Shown in pieces: positions 8,700-18,087 of a DNA stretch of 64,000 nucleotides. The translations under genes and the position numbers were made by a program. The first letter of the stretch is position 1. Each line of letters begins with the position of its first letter. The notes below the pieces were generated by a model. That model saw only the letters and a list, made by a program, of their open reading frames with translations, did no database searches and was not told where the DNA came from. The stretch is from the NCBI GenBank assembly GCA_964518955.1, contig CAZFHS010000017.1, positions 37,089-101,088 on the forward strand, read 5' to 3'. The DNA is from JBDGYW01 sp964518955. Lineage in GTDB: Bacteria > Gemmatimonadota > Gemmatimonadetes > Gemmatimonadales > GWC2-71-9.

Positions 8700-9539
8700 A
8701 TGCGCGCGACTCGATTCCTGTCCGTTTTGGGGTTGTTCACAGTCGGAGCAGCAAATTTCCTGTACGCCCAGGCCACCACACCCGACCCCGAGACGCCCCG
8801 AGTACTCGATGCTCACGATACGGTGTTCCTCGAGGAGATGACCTGGCTCGAGGTACGCGACGCGATCAGGGCGGGGAAGACGACCGCAATCATTCCGACT
8901 GGTGGCATCGAGCAGAATGGGCCGTACCTCGCACTAGGCAAGCACAACTACATTTTGCAGGCAACTACCGACCGTATAGCGCGGATGTTGGGGGACGCAC
9001 TGGTTGCGCCGATCGTTTCTTTCGTGCCCGAGGGAAATATCGACCCACCGAGTGGTCATATGCTCTATCCCGGTACCATCAGCGTGACGGAGGAGACATT
9101 CCGAGCCCTTCTCAGAGACATAGCTCGGAGCCTCCGCGCTCACGGGTTCTTGAACATCATCCTGATCGGCGATAGTGGCGGCAACCAGGATGGCATGCGA
9201 GCAGTTGCAGATCAGTTATCTGCCGCGTGGGCCGAAGATGAAACTGAGATACACTTCATTCCGGAGTACTACGACAATCCTTTATGGAATCAATGGCTCG
9301 AGCTGCGCGGTATTCAACAGGTTGACGAAGGGTTGCACGACGACGTGAGGCATTCAGCTATCATGATGACGGTAGACCCAACTACGGTCCGCATGGAACA
9401 ACGAATTGCCCAGGGAATGTTCTCCATCAACGGAGTTGCTCTCGAGCCGTCGGACCTCACCATAGAGCTCGGGTGGGAACTGGTGGAGTATCAGGCTACG
9501 ATTACCGCAAACGCGATTCGAATGGCAATTGGAGGTTAG
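8700..9539 (+). CDS. Secreted creatininase-family protein with altered metal-ligand motifs
   Basis: The start is ATG 8700, with GTGAGG upstream. The longer frame from 8565 lacks a ribosome site, and the MRATRFLSVLGLFTVGAANFLYAQ signal peptide begins here. The domain is creatininase-like: the strand IIPTGGIEQNGPYLALGKHNY aligns with the family's G-x-E-Q-H-G-P-H-L-P-L-x-T-D block, and LIGDSGGNQDG aligns with the NGHGGN loop. The metal-binding His residues at both places are replaced (Asn/Tyr and Ser), while the first Glu remains. Creatininase-family amidohydrolases act on creatinine, formamides or mycofactocin precursors in the cytoplasm; this one is exported. Its activity is therefore uncertain. 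It converges with the response regulator, with 6 bp between the stops. Confidence 0.83.
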   Translation: MRATRFLSVLGLFTVGAANFLYAQATTPDPETPRVLDAHDTVFLEEMTWLEVRDAIRAGKTTAIIPTGGIEQNGPYLALGKHNYILQATTDRIARMLGDALVAPIVSFVPEGNIDPPSGHMLYPGTISVTEETFRALLRDIARSLRAHGFLNIILIGDSGGNQDGMRAVADQLSAAWAEDETEIHFIPEYYDNPLWNQWLELRGIQQVDEGLHDDVRHSAIMMTVDPTTVRMEQRIAQGMFSINGVALEPSDLTIELGWELVEYQATITANAIRMAIGG

Positions 9540-9545
9540 GCGGCC

Positions 9546-10100
9546 TCAGCCCTCGAGTTGCGGCTCCACATGTTTCTCAAAGCAAGAGGGACAAATGCCG
9601 TGCGAGAACTCTGCGTCGGTTCGTTGAGCGACGAACGATTCAATCTGCTGCCAGCTATCGTCTTTCCCGCGGATCTTCTTGCAATACGAGCATATCGGTA
9701 GCAGGCCCTCGAGATTTCTCACATCGGCCTGCAATCCGAGGATACGCTCTGCGACACGAAGGCGCGCCTCCAGCTCGGGCGGGCTGACTGGCTTGTTCGC
9801 GAAGTCGTCTGCGCCAGCATTGATGCCGTCAACGAAATTCTGCTTTCCAATTCGCCCAGTCAGCATGATGATGTACGTGTATTTCTCTCGCTCGGCTTCT
9901 CTGATGCGACGGCATAACTCCAGTCCGTCCATCACTGGCATCTCCCAATCCACGATCAGTACTCCGAATTCCAAAGAATTGAAGATGTCCCAGGCTTCCT
10001 GACCATTCTCGGCTTCGAGAACGTCGTGGCCCAACTTCCTGAGTAGTGAGCAGACCACCGTCCGCGCTACCAGGTCGTCGTCAACGGCGAGGATATTCAT
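9546..10100 (-). CDS. Response regulator: CheY-like receiver with C-terminal Cys4 (zinc-ribbon-like) tail
   Basis: Residues 1-120 form a receiver domain: the acidic pair at VDDD, phosphoacceptor Asp51 in VLIVDWEMP, Thr at IIMLTG, and Lys at NKPVSPPE. A short linker (LEARLRVAERILGLQADVRNLEGLLP) precedes a tail with CSYC (Cys137, Cys140) and CPSC (Cys170, Cys173), four cysteines well placed to bind zinc. There is no DNA-binding helix-turn-helix, so output is likely by protein interaction. The same LLPICSYCKKIR tail is widespread on receiver and PAS proteins, from my memory of the family. It is divergent from the hybrid kinase across a 208-bp spacer, making the two a plausible signalling pair. 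Confidence 0.88.
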   Translation of the reverse strand: MNILAVDDDLVARTVVCSLLRKLGHDVLEAENGQEAWDIFNSLEFGVLIVDWEMPVMDGLELCRRIREAEREKYTYIIMLTGRIGKQNFVDGINAGADDFANKPVSPPELEARLRVAERILGLQADVRNLEGLLPICSYCKKIRGKDDSWQQIESFVAQRTDAEFSHGICPSCFEKHVEPQLEG

Positions 10101-10308
10101 GCGATATCGATACCTACATTTGTACGTACCGGCAAGCGTAGCGCCATAAGATCAAGTGAACGAACGTTTTAGCACATGTCCGAAATCCACGACTTTGCTG
10201 GCACCGAAGTTTGGAATATGCAATATTGAAAGTCCGCGTAATGCGTCTAGTTCAGGTCGTTGACCATAGGTGCTCCCGCGATTAACGAATGCGCATGGAG
10301 GTTCGTAC

Positions 10309-13300
10309 TTGAGTAGTCCATCGTTCGCAGGCACGACTCGCGTAGTGGGGAGTCGGCGACGCCTGGCGTTTTTGGTGGTTGGAATGGCCGTTGTCGGGAT
10401 CAGCGTCGTGTTCGTGACAGCTTTTGTGCTTTACAGAGCTGCATTCGAAGGTCAGCGGGCGCGGCTTGTGGACACCGTGCGCAGCCGTGCCCGGCTCATT
10501 GAGTCGGTCGCAGATTTCGATCGACAGTTCAGCCCTGACTATCCCGGAGGTGCCGCCGAAGCCACGATAGCCCAGATCACTACTGCGCACGAACGATTCG
10601 AGGGATCTGGCGGCACGGGCGAGTTCACTCTTGCTAGACAGGTCAACAACTCGATTGTCTTTCTTCTCGCACATGGCCGCGAAGGGGTGGTCGTCCCCGA
10701 TCCGATATCGTTCGAATCGGACTTAGCCGAGCCGATGCGACGAGCGTTGCGCGGCGAATCCGGCACCGTCGTGGGCCTCGACTATCGTGGCGATTTGGTC
10801 TTGGCCGCGTTCGAACCGACCGCAGGTCTGGGACTCGGGGTCGTTGCGAAGGTCGATATCGCTAAAATCCGCGAGCCGTTTGTGCGTGCGTCCTTATGGG
10901 CGTTGATCGCGGGGGCGGTTTTGATCGCGTTGGGCGCGCTTCTGTTTCGCGCGATCATGGAACCCCTGATAGGAGACATGTGGACCAGTGAGCATAAGTT
11001 CCGGTCGTTGTTTGAGCGTTCATTGGATGCGATTGCGATAGTCAATACGGAGGGTGCGCTCAAGGATGCAAACGAGGCTTTGTACGAACTGCTCGGTTAT
11101 GAAAGGAGCGAACTGCTCGGCGCAACGGTGGACTCGCTGTATGCGGAACCCGAACTGAGGCGAAATTTTGTCGATGCAATCGATGCAAGTGGGTCGGTAA
11201 GGGGCTTTGAAGCTAGGCTCTGTCGGAAAGACGGATCCCAGATCGATTGCCTGATGACTGCTGTGACGCGGGTCGGCCAAAAAGGGGATTGTCTCGGACA
11301 CGTGATGATCATCCGCGATGTCACCGAAGGGAAGCGGGTGGAATCCCTGATGCGTTTCCAGTCGACCATGTTATCGAGCATGGCCGACGCGGTGATTACG
11401 TCGGAGCCGGATTTTTCCATCAGAGGCTGGAATGTCGGCGCCGAGAAGATGTATGGATGGCGTGAAGACGAAGTTCTGGGAAAAACGATGCCCGACGTCG
11501 TTGATATCGAGTATCCGCTGAACACCCGAGACGAAGTGGTGGAGGATTTTCGAAAGCACGGGTTCTGGAGTGGCGAAGTGGTTCACACGAACCGTGAAGG
11601 GCGTCGGATGCGCGTCCTGTCGGTCGTGACGCAGGTCAGGGACGATGCTGGAGAGCCTGTGGGCGTCGTCGCCGTCAACAGAGACATCACTCAGAGAGTC
11701 CGGATAGTAGAGGAGCTGAGAGCAGAGCGCAATCGCGCGCAACTGTATCTGGACGTTGCGAGTGTGATGCTGATCGTGCTCGATTCGGATGGGCGCATTG
11801 CTCTGATCAACCGCAAGGGATTGGAGATTTTGGGGTACGACACCCAAGAGGAGTTGTTGGGGAATAGCTGGTTCGAGACCTGCATTCCGGATGACCAAGT
11901 CATGGAGGTGCGGTCTGTGTTCGGTAGCCTACTGTCGGGAGATGCAGATTCTGTCGAGTTCCACTGCAATCCTGTCCTCACAAAAGCCGGTGAGCTGCGA
12001 TTGATCGCATTCCACAATGCGCTGATATTCGACGAAAATGGGAATCCCAGCGGCGTGCTCAGCTCCGGAGAGGACATCACCGAGCGCACCCGTGTAGAGG
12101 AGGCGATGCGGGAGTCTGAGGCGGAGTACCGTGAGCTGTTTGAAAACGCCCCTAACGGCATCTACAGGTCCACCACCGACGGTAGGTTCACGGCAGTGAA
12201 CCCAGCATTGGTTCGCATGTTGAAATACGATTCCGCGGAAGAGCTTCTCGGGGTCCATATGGCGGAGGATCTGTACGTCGATCCGTTGGAGCGAGACCGG
12301 TTCATCAAGCAACACAGTGAGACGCAAACAGGGTTCAATGAAGAAGTGCTTTGGCAGCGAAAGGACGGCAATCGCATAACGGTTTCTCTGAAAGGACGGT
12401 CGTTATTTGCTGCAGATGGCACCATCTCCGGATTCGAGGCGATGGCCGAGGATGTGACGGAGCAACGCCAATTGGAGAGTCAGCTCAGGCAAGCGCAGAA
12501 GATGGAGGCGATAGGCCAACTAACCGGTGGCATTGCACACGATTTCAATAATGAACTTCTGGTGATTCTACTGAACACGCAGATGTTGGCAGAAGGGATA
12601 GTGCAAGGGGAGACACCGCGAATTGATGAACTCAGCGACATCAAAGAGGCCGCGCAGCGTGCTTCGGAAATCACGCAGCAACTGGTCGGCTTCAGTCGCC
12701 GAGCGGCACTCAAGCGCGTGCCCACAAACCTCGCGACCCGGGTAACGAAGATCTCTTCGATGCTCGCCCGAATTCTCCCAGCGGACATTCAAGTTAAGAC
12801 CGAGGTTGATGAGGCAGTGTCGTCGGTGGCGGTGGACCCCAACTCGGTCGAACAGATTCTTCTGAACCTCGCAACGAATGCCCGGCACGCCATGCCAGAT
12901 GGAGGCGAGCTGAAGGTGCAGGTATGGGAAGCCGATCTCGACGAAGAATATTGCCGAAAATACACGCCAACTGAACCTGGGCGTTACGTCTTGCTAGCTG
13001 TGACCGATACCGGAATCGGAATGGACGACGAAGTACAGGCGAAGATCTTTGAGCCGTTTTTCACCACGCGGCCCGTGGGAGAGGGCACCGGCCTCGGAAT
13101 GGCGATGGTTTACGGGCTCACCAAGCAGCAGCAGGGTTTCGTGCACGTCGACAGCGAACTGGGGATAGGCACTGCTATCAGGCTCGCCTTTCCAGTCGTC
13201 GAAGAACCGGCTGCAGTAACGAGTGAGCATGAAGTCGTAACGGCCCCGGCCACCGGTGGCAAAGAGACGATTCTATTCGTGGACGACGAAAAAGCTCTAA

Positions 13301-13626
13301 GGAGAGTCGGGCAACGCGTGTTGGAGTCGCACGGTTATTCGGTAGTCACCGCGAGCGATGGTTTGGATGCGCTGGACAAGATCCACTCAGGCCAAACCGG
13401 GTTCGACTTGATCATAACCGATCTCATGATGCCCAATATGAATGGAGTGGATTTCTGTACCGCCATGGAGCAAGAGGGGATGACTATCCCGGTTGTTCTC
13501 GCGAGCGGACACTCGGATCGCGATATCCAGACGCAGATGGCAGGCAGGGAGTCTATCACATTTTTGAGAAAGCCGTGGGCTGTGCAGGAGATGCTCGCTG
13601 CCGTCCGGAAGGCGCTGGACACGTAA
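10309..13626 (+). CDS. Hybrid sensor histidine kinase: membrane sensor, multiple PAS domains, HisKA, HATPase, receiver
   Basis: The start is TTG 10309, chosen because GGAGG sits 7 bases upstream at 10297-10301; GTG 10270 lacks such a site. The protein has 1105 residues. Order: TM helix (about 18-42), periplasmic sensor segment to about 190, second TM (about 195-218), then four PAS-like modules (about 225-345, 350-470, 480-600, 605-725). A HisKA helix follows with phosphoacceptor His744 (GGIAHDFNNELLVILL), then HATPase_c (NLATNARHAM, DTGIGM, GTGLGMAMVYG), and a C-terminal receiver with Asp1038 (IITDLMMPNMNG). The periplasmic part suggests an external signal; the PAS array suggests internal redox or ligand sensing. 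The fused receiver suggests a phosphorelay, perhaps through the divergent regulator. Confidence 0.93.
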   Translation: MSSPSFAGTTRVVGSRRRLAFLVVGMAVVGISVVFVTAFVLYRAAFEGQRARLVDTVRSRARLIESVADFDRQFSPDYPGGAAEATIAQITTAHERFEGSGGTGEFTLARQVNNSIVFLLAHGREGVVVPDPISFESDLAEPMRRALRGESGTVVGLDYRGDLVLAAFEPTAGLGLGVVAKVDIAKIREPFVRASLWALIAGAVLIALGALLFRAIMEPLIGDMWTSEHKFRSLFERSLDAIAIVNTEGALKDANEALYELLGYERSELLGATVDSLYAEPELRRNFVDAIDASGSVRGFEARLCRKDGSQIDCLMTAVTRVGQKGDCLGHVMIIRDVTEGKRVESLMRFQSTMLSSMADAVITSEPDFSIRGWNVGAEKMYGWREDEVLGKTMPDVVDIEYPLNTRDEVVEDFRKHGFWSGEVVHTNREGRRMRVLSVVTQVRDDAGEPVGVVAVNRDITQRVRIVEELRAERNRAQLYLDVASVMLIVLDSDGRIALINRKGLEILGYDTQEELLGNSWFETCIPDDQVMEVRSVFGSLLSGDADSVEFHCNPVLTKAGELRLIAFHNALIFDENGNPSGVLSSGEDITERTRVEEAMRESEAEYRELFENAPNGIYRSTTDGRFTAVNPALVRMLKYDSAEELLGVHMAEDLYVDPLERDRFIKQHSETQTGFNEEVLWQRKDGNRITVSLKGRSLFAADGTISGFEAMAEDVTEQRQLESQLRQAQKMEAIGQLTGGIAHDFNNELLVILLNTQMLAEGIVQGETPRIDELSDIKEAAQRASEITQQLVGFSRRAALKRVPTNLATRVTKISSMLARILPADIQVKTEVDEAVSSVAVDPNSVEQILLNLATNARHAMPDGGELKVQVWEADLDEEYCRKYTPTEPGRYVLLAVTDTGIGMDDEVQAKIFEPFFTTRPVGEGTGLGMAMVYGLTKQQQGFVHVDSELGIGTAIRLAFPVVEEPAAVTSEHEVVTAPATGGKETILFVDDEKALRRVGQRVLESHGYSVVTASDGLDALDKIHSGQTGFDLIITDLMMPNMNGVDFCTAMEQEGMTIPVVLASGHSDRDIQTQMAGRESITFLRKPWAVQEMLAAVRKALDT

Positions 13627-13743
13627 TCTCGGGTGACGATTCCGGTCGCACTGCCTCTCCTCCCACCCCTGCACCTCTGACTCTCGGCCGCTCGACCTTG
13701 GTCGATCGTGAAACCTCCCCAACCCTGCCTCCGTATTCATCTA

Positions 13744-13771
13744 CAAAAGTGAACATCAATGAACGCTTTTG
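13744..13771 (+). promoter_or_regulatory. Inverted repeat upstream of first PadR gene (possible operator)
   Basis: CAAAAG (13744-13749) and CTTTTG (13766-13771) form a perfect 6-bp inverted repeat with a 16-bp spacer, ending 10 bp before the GGAGG of the PadR gene. PadR proteins bind dyad sites near their own promoters, so autoregulation is plausible. The arms are short, so confidence is low. Confidence 0.3.
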
Positions 13772-13789
13772 CGGAACATTGGAGGCGGT

Positions 13790-14128
13790 GTGTCAAAAGG
13801 TGAGTATCTAGGTGAGTTCGAACAGATGGTTTTGCTGGCTCTGTTGAGGCTCAAAGACGACGCATATGGAGTGACTGTGCGTCGGGAAATTCAAAGCCGA
13901 ACGGATCGCAGGGTTGCCATCGGGGCGGTGTACGCATGCCTGGAGAGATTGGAAAGAAAGGGCTTGGTCGATTCGACCATTTCCGACCCACAACCGGTTC
14001 CGGGCGGACGCTCTAGGAAGTATTTCAGATTCACGCGAACCGGCGCCGAAGCCCTCCAACTGTCTCGCGAGATGATGCAGCGTATGACCGAGGGATTGGC
14101 TGTGGACTCGGAACTCGAGGCCATATGA
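13790..14128 (+). CDS. PadR-family transcriptional regulator (paired with permease)
   Basis: The start is GTG 13790 (VSKGEYLGEF), with GGAGG at 13781-13785. This is a 112-residue winged-helix protein of the short PadR type. GEFEQMVLLALLRLKDDAYGVTVRREI is the N-terminal helix pair, IGAVYACLERLERKGLV the recognition helix, and GGRSRKYFRFTRTGAEAL the wing. PadR regulators of this type usually repress the transporter gene next to them and respond to small hydrophobic molecules or envelope stress. The stop overlaps the permease start by the sequence ATGA, which indicates translational coupling. Two further PadR/permease pairs of the same architecture occur in this window. The effector is unknown. 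Confidence 0.93.
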   Translation: MSKGEYLGEFEQMVLLALLRLKDDAYGVTVRREIQSRTDRRVAIGAVYACLERLERKGLVDSTISDPQPVPGGRSRKYFRFTRTGAEALQLSREMMQRMTEGLAVDSELEAI

Positions 14129-16791
14129 TAGCTACAAAACCTCCTCGACTCGCTCGGTTCCTCATCCGCGTTGTGGTCCCAAAGCGCGACCGTGTATTCG
14201 TAGTCCGGGATCTCGATGAAGAGTTCACATCGCTCATCGAGCGCGAGCACGATGCCTCTGCTGCGCGTCGGTGGTATTGGTCTCAAGTTTTTGGATCGAT
14301 CCTCCCGAGTATCAAGAGAGAACGACACCGCGGCAAACGGCAGGAAAAGCAAGTCAGGTTGAGAGCCGAAACACTGCTGCAAGACATTCGATTCGGGTTG
14401 CGCATGTTGCGCAGACACCCCGGCCTTTCCTTGTCGGCAGTCGTGACGTTTGGTCTCGGCATCGGGCTCACGACAGCAATCTTCAGCATTGTGAATGGAG
14501 CTCTATTCAAGGGACTTCCCTTCGAGGATGCCAATCGTGTCATCTGGATCGAGAGCCGCGATCTGTCTCTCGATGGTCGGCGTCTGAATACGACGCTCCA
14601 CGATTTCTTGGACATCCGAGATCAGCAGACCGCCTTCGAAGGGTTCGCTGCGTTGACGATCCAAACGGTCAACCTGTCTGGTGAGGAGGGCCGGCCCGAA
14701 CGTCATACGGGTCTGTTCACTTCTCGCGGGCTTTTCGGAGCTCTTAGAGTCACACCGCTCATAGGTCGCGTGTTTGCCGAGGGCGAAGACTTGCCCGGTG
14801 CTGACCCTGTGATGCTGATAGGATACGACGTCTGGCAAGATCGGTTTGGCGGCACGGCCGATATTCTGGGCAAGACCGCGTGGGCCAACGGGGTCCAACG
14901 CTCGATTATCGGAGTGATGCCAGAGGGATTCATGTTTCCCGACAGGGAACAGGTATGGTTGCCTCTCACGCTCGATCCGTTGTCGGTAGAGCGAGGTGAC
15001 GATCGAACGTATGGCTTGGTAGGCAGGCTCGCAGACGGTTTCTCGATGGATGAGGCGAACGCGCAGGTGGCCACGATCGCTGCACGGCTCGCGCGTGAGT
15101 ATCCCGAGACCAACGAGAACATCGGTGCCGCAGTTCGAACATTCACCGATCTACTCGGCGATGACATGAATGCCCTTCTACTGACCATGCTGGGAGCGGT
15201 GTTGGGTGTTCTGATGATTGCGAGCGTCAACGTCGCCAACCTTCTCCTTGCCCGAGCGTCGGTTCGGACCAGAGAAATGGCCGTCCGTACCGCTCTGGGA
15301 GCAGGGCGTGCCCGAGTCGTCTCCCAACTTCTCACTGAAGTTCTGGTACTTGCCATTGTCGGCGGGATTCTGGGTGTCGGCCTTGGGTACGGCGGTCTCA
15401 TAGCTTTTGACACGCTCACCATTGATGAGCCGCCTCCATTCTGGATCACGTTCGAACCCGACCACAGAGTGATGTTCTTCGTGATGGCGGTCACTGCCTT
15501 GTCGGCTATCTTCGCCGGTGTATTCCCAGCACTTCAGGCTTCGGGCGCGGATGTCGGGGAGACGCTCAAGGACCAATCCCGGGGGTCATCGAGCCTCAGG
15601 CTCAGCAAGGTGACGGGCGCCCTCGTCATCACCGAAATCGCAGTCTCGTGTGGATTGCTCATCGCAGCTGGTCTCATGATAAAAAGTGTCGTGGGCCTGA
15701 AAACGATCGACCTCGCGTTCGCGACCGACAACGTCTTCACGGCCAGAGTGAACTTGCCGGCAGCGGAATATCCGGACACTGCTAGTCGTGTCCTGCTGTA
15801 TGAGGAACTTTTGCCGAGGTTGGAGGCAATTCCCGGAGTTGAAGCGGCAACCATTTCAGACGGCCTCCCCGCATCTGGCAACGGCACGCGAGCGTTCGAG
15901 GTTGAGGGCCAGAGCTATGGAGTCGACGAGGATTATCCGGTTGGCCGCGAAGGAGTAGTGACGCCGGGGTATTTCAGAACGTTCGAGGCAGATGTATTGC
16001 AGGGCAGGGCATTCAGTACGATGGATAGATCTGGGAGCCTGCCGGTAGTTGTTGTGAACGAGACATTCGCTAGTTCATACTTCCCGGCAGGCGAGGTGCT
16101 CGGGCGACGCATCAGAATGTATGAGGCCGATGTCGGGACTGAGTGGCTCACGATTGTTGGTGTCGTACCCGACCTGAAGATGGAAGGGATTAACAATCGT
16201 CAGGGCAGTCCGGCGGGTTTCTACGTGCCAATCGCACAAGGCTCCGTCGGCACCTTTGCCAGTATTGCGGTCCGGACAAATGGTGCCCCGATGGATGTCA
16301 CCACCAGTGTCAGAGACGCTGTAGCGTCGATCGATCCCAACTTGCCGATCTATGACGTGATGTCGATGGACGGGGTAATCAGAAAGCAGACTTGGCAGCT
16401 GGGCATATTCGGCTGGGTGTTCATGGTGCTCGGGGTTGCGGCACTCTTTCTTGCTGCGATTGGCCTTTACGGAGTGATGTCCTTCGCGGTCACTCAGCGA
16501 ACTCAGGAGATGGGTGTCAGGATGGCACTTGGCGCGCCCAGCACGCGGCTTGTGAGAATGGTGATGCGACGAGGCCTCGTGCAGTTGTCCGTCGGGTTGG
16601 GTCTTGGCATGTGCATCGGCGTGCTTGCAGCCGGGCCTCTGCAGATGGTGTTGTTCGAGATCGACGCTCGCGACCCATTGGTGTTTGTTATGGTTGGGGC
16701 AACGTTGGTCGTAACGGGCTTTCTGGCGAGTTTGATTCCGGCGCGGCGCGTAACCAGGGTCGACCCGGTAAACGCGCTTACGCCGGAGTAG
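14125..16791 (+). CDS. MacB/FtsX-type orphan permease (ADOP family)
   Basis: 888 residues. Residues 1-80 form the permease prefix seen on PadR-linked permeases (FLIRVVVPKRDRVFVVRDLDEEFTSL...ARRWYWSQV). The rest is a duplicated MacB-like permease. TM1 is at about 95-120 (SLSAVVTFGLGIGLTTAIFS), the first periplasmic domain runs to about 345, and three FtsX helices follow (about 350-470). TM5 (VTGALVITEIAVSCGLLIAAG, about 497-520), a second periplasmic domain, and three terminal helices follow, ending SLIPARRVTRVDPVNALTPE. No ATPase gene is adjacent, as is usual for ADOP proteins, so either it borrows an ATPase or it works as an envelope sensor or mechanotransmitter. ATGA overlap with the PadR gene. 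Confidence 0.92.
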   Translation: MIATKPPRLARFLIRVVVPKRDRVFVVRDLDEEFTSLIEREHDASAARRWYWSQVFGSILPSIKRERHRGKRQEKQVRLRAETLLQDIRFGLRMLRRHPGLSLSAVVTFGLGIGLTTAIFSIVNGALFKGLPFEDANRVIWIESRDLSLDGRRLNTTLHDFLDIRDQQTAFEGFAALTIQTVNLSGEEGRPERHTGLFTSRGLFGALRVTPLIGRVFAEGEDLPGADPVMLIGYDVWQDRFGGTADILGKTAWANGVQRSIIGVMPEGFMFPDREQVWLPLTLDPLSVERGDDRTYGLVGRLADGFSMDEANAQVATIAARLAREYPETNENIGAAVRTFTDLLGDDMNALLLTMLGAVLGVLMIASVNVANLLLARASVRTREMAVRTALGAGRARVVSQLLTEVLVLAIVGGILGVGLGYGGLIAFDTLTIDEPPPFWITFEPDHRVMFFVMAVTALSAIFAGVFPALQASGADVGETLKDQSRGSSSLRLSKVTGALVITEIAVSCGLLIAAGLMIKSVVGLKTIDLAFATDNVFTARVNLPAAEYPDTASRVLLYEELLPRLEAIPGVEAATISDGLPASGNGTRAFEVEGQSYGVDEDYPVGREGVVTPGYFRTFEADVLQGRAFSTMDRSGSLPVVVVNETFASSYFPAGEVLGRRIRMYEADVGTEWLTIVGVVPDLKMEGINNRQGSPAGFYVPIAQGSVGTFASIAVRTNGAPMDVTTSVRDAVASIDPNLPIYDVMSMDGVIRKQTWQLGIFGWVFMVLGVAALFLAAIGLYGVMSFAVTQRTQEMGVRMALGAPSTRLVRMVMRRGLVQLSVGLGLGMCIGVLAAGPLQMVLFEIDARDPLVFVMVGATLVVTGFLASLIPARRVTRVDPVNALTPE

Positions 16792-16833
16792 CGCGGGGGG
16801 CAGAGTCCAATTTTGCGTGCAGCGACCAACGAG

Positions 16834-16852
16834 CAACGTGCAACGTGCAACG
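16834..16852 (+). repeat. Short tandem CAACGTG repeat in intergenic spacer
   Basis: CAACGTG occurs twice followed by CAACG (period 7) in the 123-bp spacer between the first permease and the convergent MBL gene. No gene or terminator is visible there. Similar AACG-rich text occurs after the dipeptidase-like gene near 2633-2650. Confidence 0.5.
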
Positions 16853-16914
16853 GTCTATCGGTCTAGAAACCCGCTGTTCGCTGCCCGTTGCGCGCAAGAA
16901 AGGCGATCTGCGAT

Positions 16915-17883
16915 CTAGTGCCCGCCGCTCACCGCTGCCGCCTGCACGATGATATCGAAACCGTCGAATCTGTAGCGGCGCAGGTCGTCGGACTCCGAAT
17001 ACTCCCCGCCACCGGCAAAGATCGTTCGGAATGCATCGCCGACTCGCGGAATTACCACGCCCGGTACCCACGGGTCGTTGTGGCCTGAGAGCACGTGATC
17101 GTACTCATCCACCAACGCTGCGATTCTATCGATCGACTGAACGTAGACATCCAGTTCGACGTCAGGGCCGAACGCGTACAGAGGTCCGGGGAAGAACAGG
17201 TCGCCCGTCCAGAGCATGCGGTTGGCGCGATCTAGCAGGCACACAGAGCCCGGAGAATGCCCTGGCGTGTATATGACCTCTAGTTGTCGGCCGCCAAGGT
17301 CGATCACATCACCGTCGTAGAACAACTCGGTTGGCACGATGGAAGGGATTGTCCAAGCGTCCGGATCGAAACCTTCAGGCAGCGGCTTCCAAAGGTATTC
17401 GTCAGTCAGATACCTCTGAAGCGATGCGTTGTCGCGGCCCGCGCGGAGTACCGCGAGTCCCGCTGAATCATCGAATGCCGCGATCTCGTCGAACCTGTAC
17501 GCCTGGCCAACGTGGTCGTAGTGCTCGTGCGTGAGTACGACAGATACGGGAAGATCGGTTAGCTCGCTGGTCACCTGAGTGATATCACCAACGCCGGTTC
17601 CTGCATCGATGAGCACGGCACGCTCCTCGCCTTCGACCAGAAAGCAAATTGCCTCTTCGAACTGGTTTGGCTCATATATCGCGAACGTACCCTCTCCAAG
17701 TTTGTAAACATCGAACCAATCCTGATAGGTGCCTACCTTTTCCAACGTCGCATAGACTGGCCGCGGGTGTACGCTCCACCATTCAGGTGGTTGGACCAGG
17801 TTCGACTCACGCTCCACTTCGTTGCAGCCCGTGAGGAGCAAGACAGCCGACACCAATGTCACCAAAGTAGATCTGGTTTTCAT
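16915..17883 (-). CDS. MBL-fold metallo-hydrolase lipoprotein
   Basis: The start is ATG 17883 behind GAGGAAG; the longer frame upstream is unsupported. Residues 1-20 form a lipoprotein signal ending in LLTGC (Cys20). The metallo-beta-lactamase fold is complete: strand VLIDAGTGVGD, metal motif HEHYDH (His119, His121, Asp123, His124), YTPGHSPGS, LWTGDLFF (bridging Asp) and HVLSGHNDP (last His). All dizinc ligands are present, so an active hydrolase is likely. Substrate candidates are lactones, thioesters or phosphoesters; sequence does not decide. It is divergent from the first BNR protein across 204 bp and convergent with the permease. Confidence 0.9.
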   Translation of the reverse strand: MKTRSTLVTLVSAVLLLTGCNEVERESNLVQPPEWWSVHPRPVYATLEKVGTYQDWFDVYKLGEGTFAIYEPNQFEEAICFLVEGEERAVLIDAGTGVGDITQVTSELTDLPVSVVLTHEHYDHVGQAYRFDEIAAFDDSAGLAVLRAGRDNASLQRYLTDEYLWKPLPEGFDPDAWTIPSIVPTELFYDGDVIDLGGRQLEVIYTPGHSPGSVCLLDRANRMLWTGDLFFPGPLYAFGPDVELDVYVQSIDRIAALVDEYDHVLSGHNDPWVPGVVIPRVGDAFRTIFAGGGEYSESDDLRRYRFDGFDIIVQAAAVSGGH

Positions 17884-18027
17884 CGTACTTCCTCGATACA
17901 TGAATTGGGGCATTCGTTCACCTGCATGGGCGTAGAAAGTGCAGCCAATGCACAGTGTCTGCAAGGCGAGTTGATCGAACAGATGAATGTCTGTAGAATC
18001 TGCCGGTGGGTCGCATTCCGCGTTGAG

Positions 18028-18056
18028 TTGGAATCGGCTCAACAAACGTGTATCAC
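18028..18056 (+). promoter_or_regulatory. Possible sigma-70-type promoter for the first BNR protein
   Basis: TTGGAA (18028-18033), a 17-bp spacer and TATCAC (18051-18056) would start transcription near 18063, about 25 bases before the ATG at 18088. Both hexamers are imperfect matches, so this is tentative. Confidence 0.3.
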
Positions 18057-18087
18057 AGGTACAAAAAGCCACCAAACGGGGAAACAG

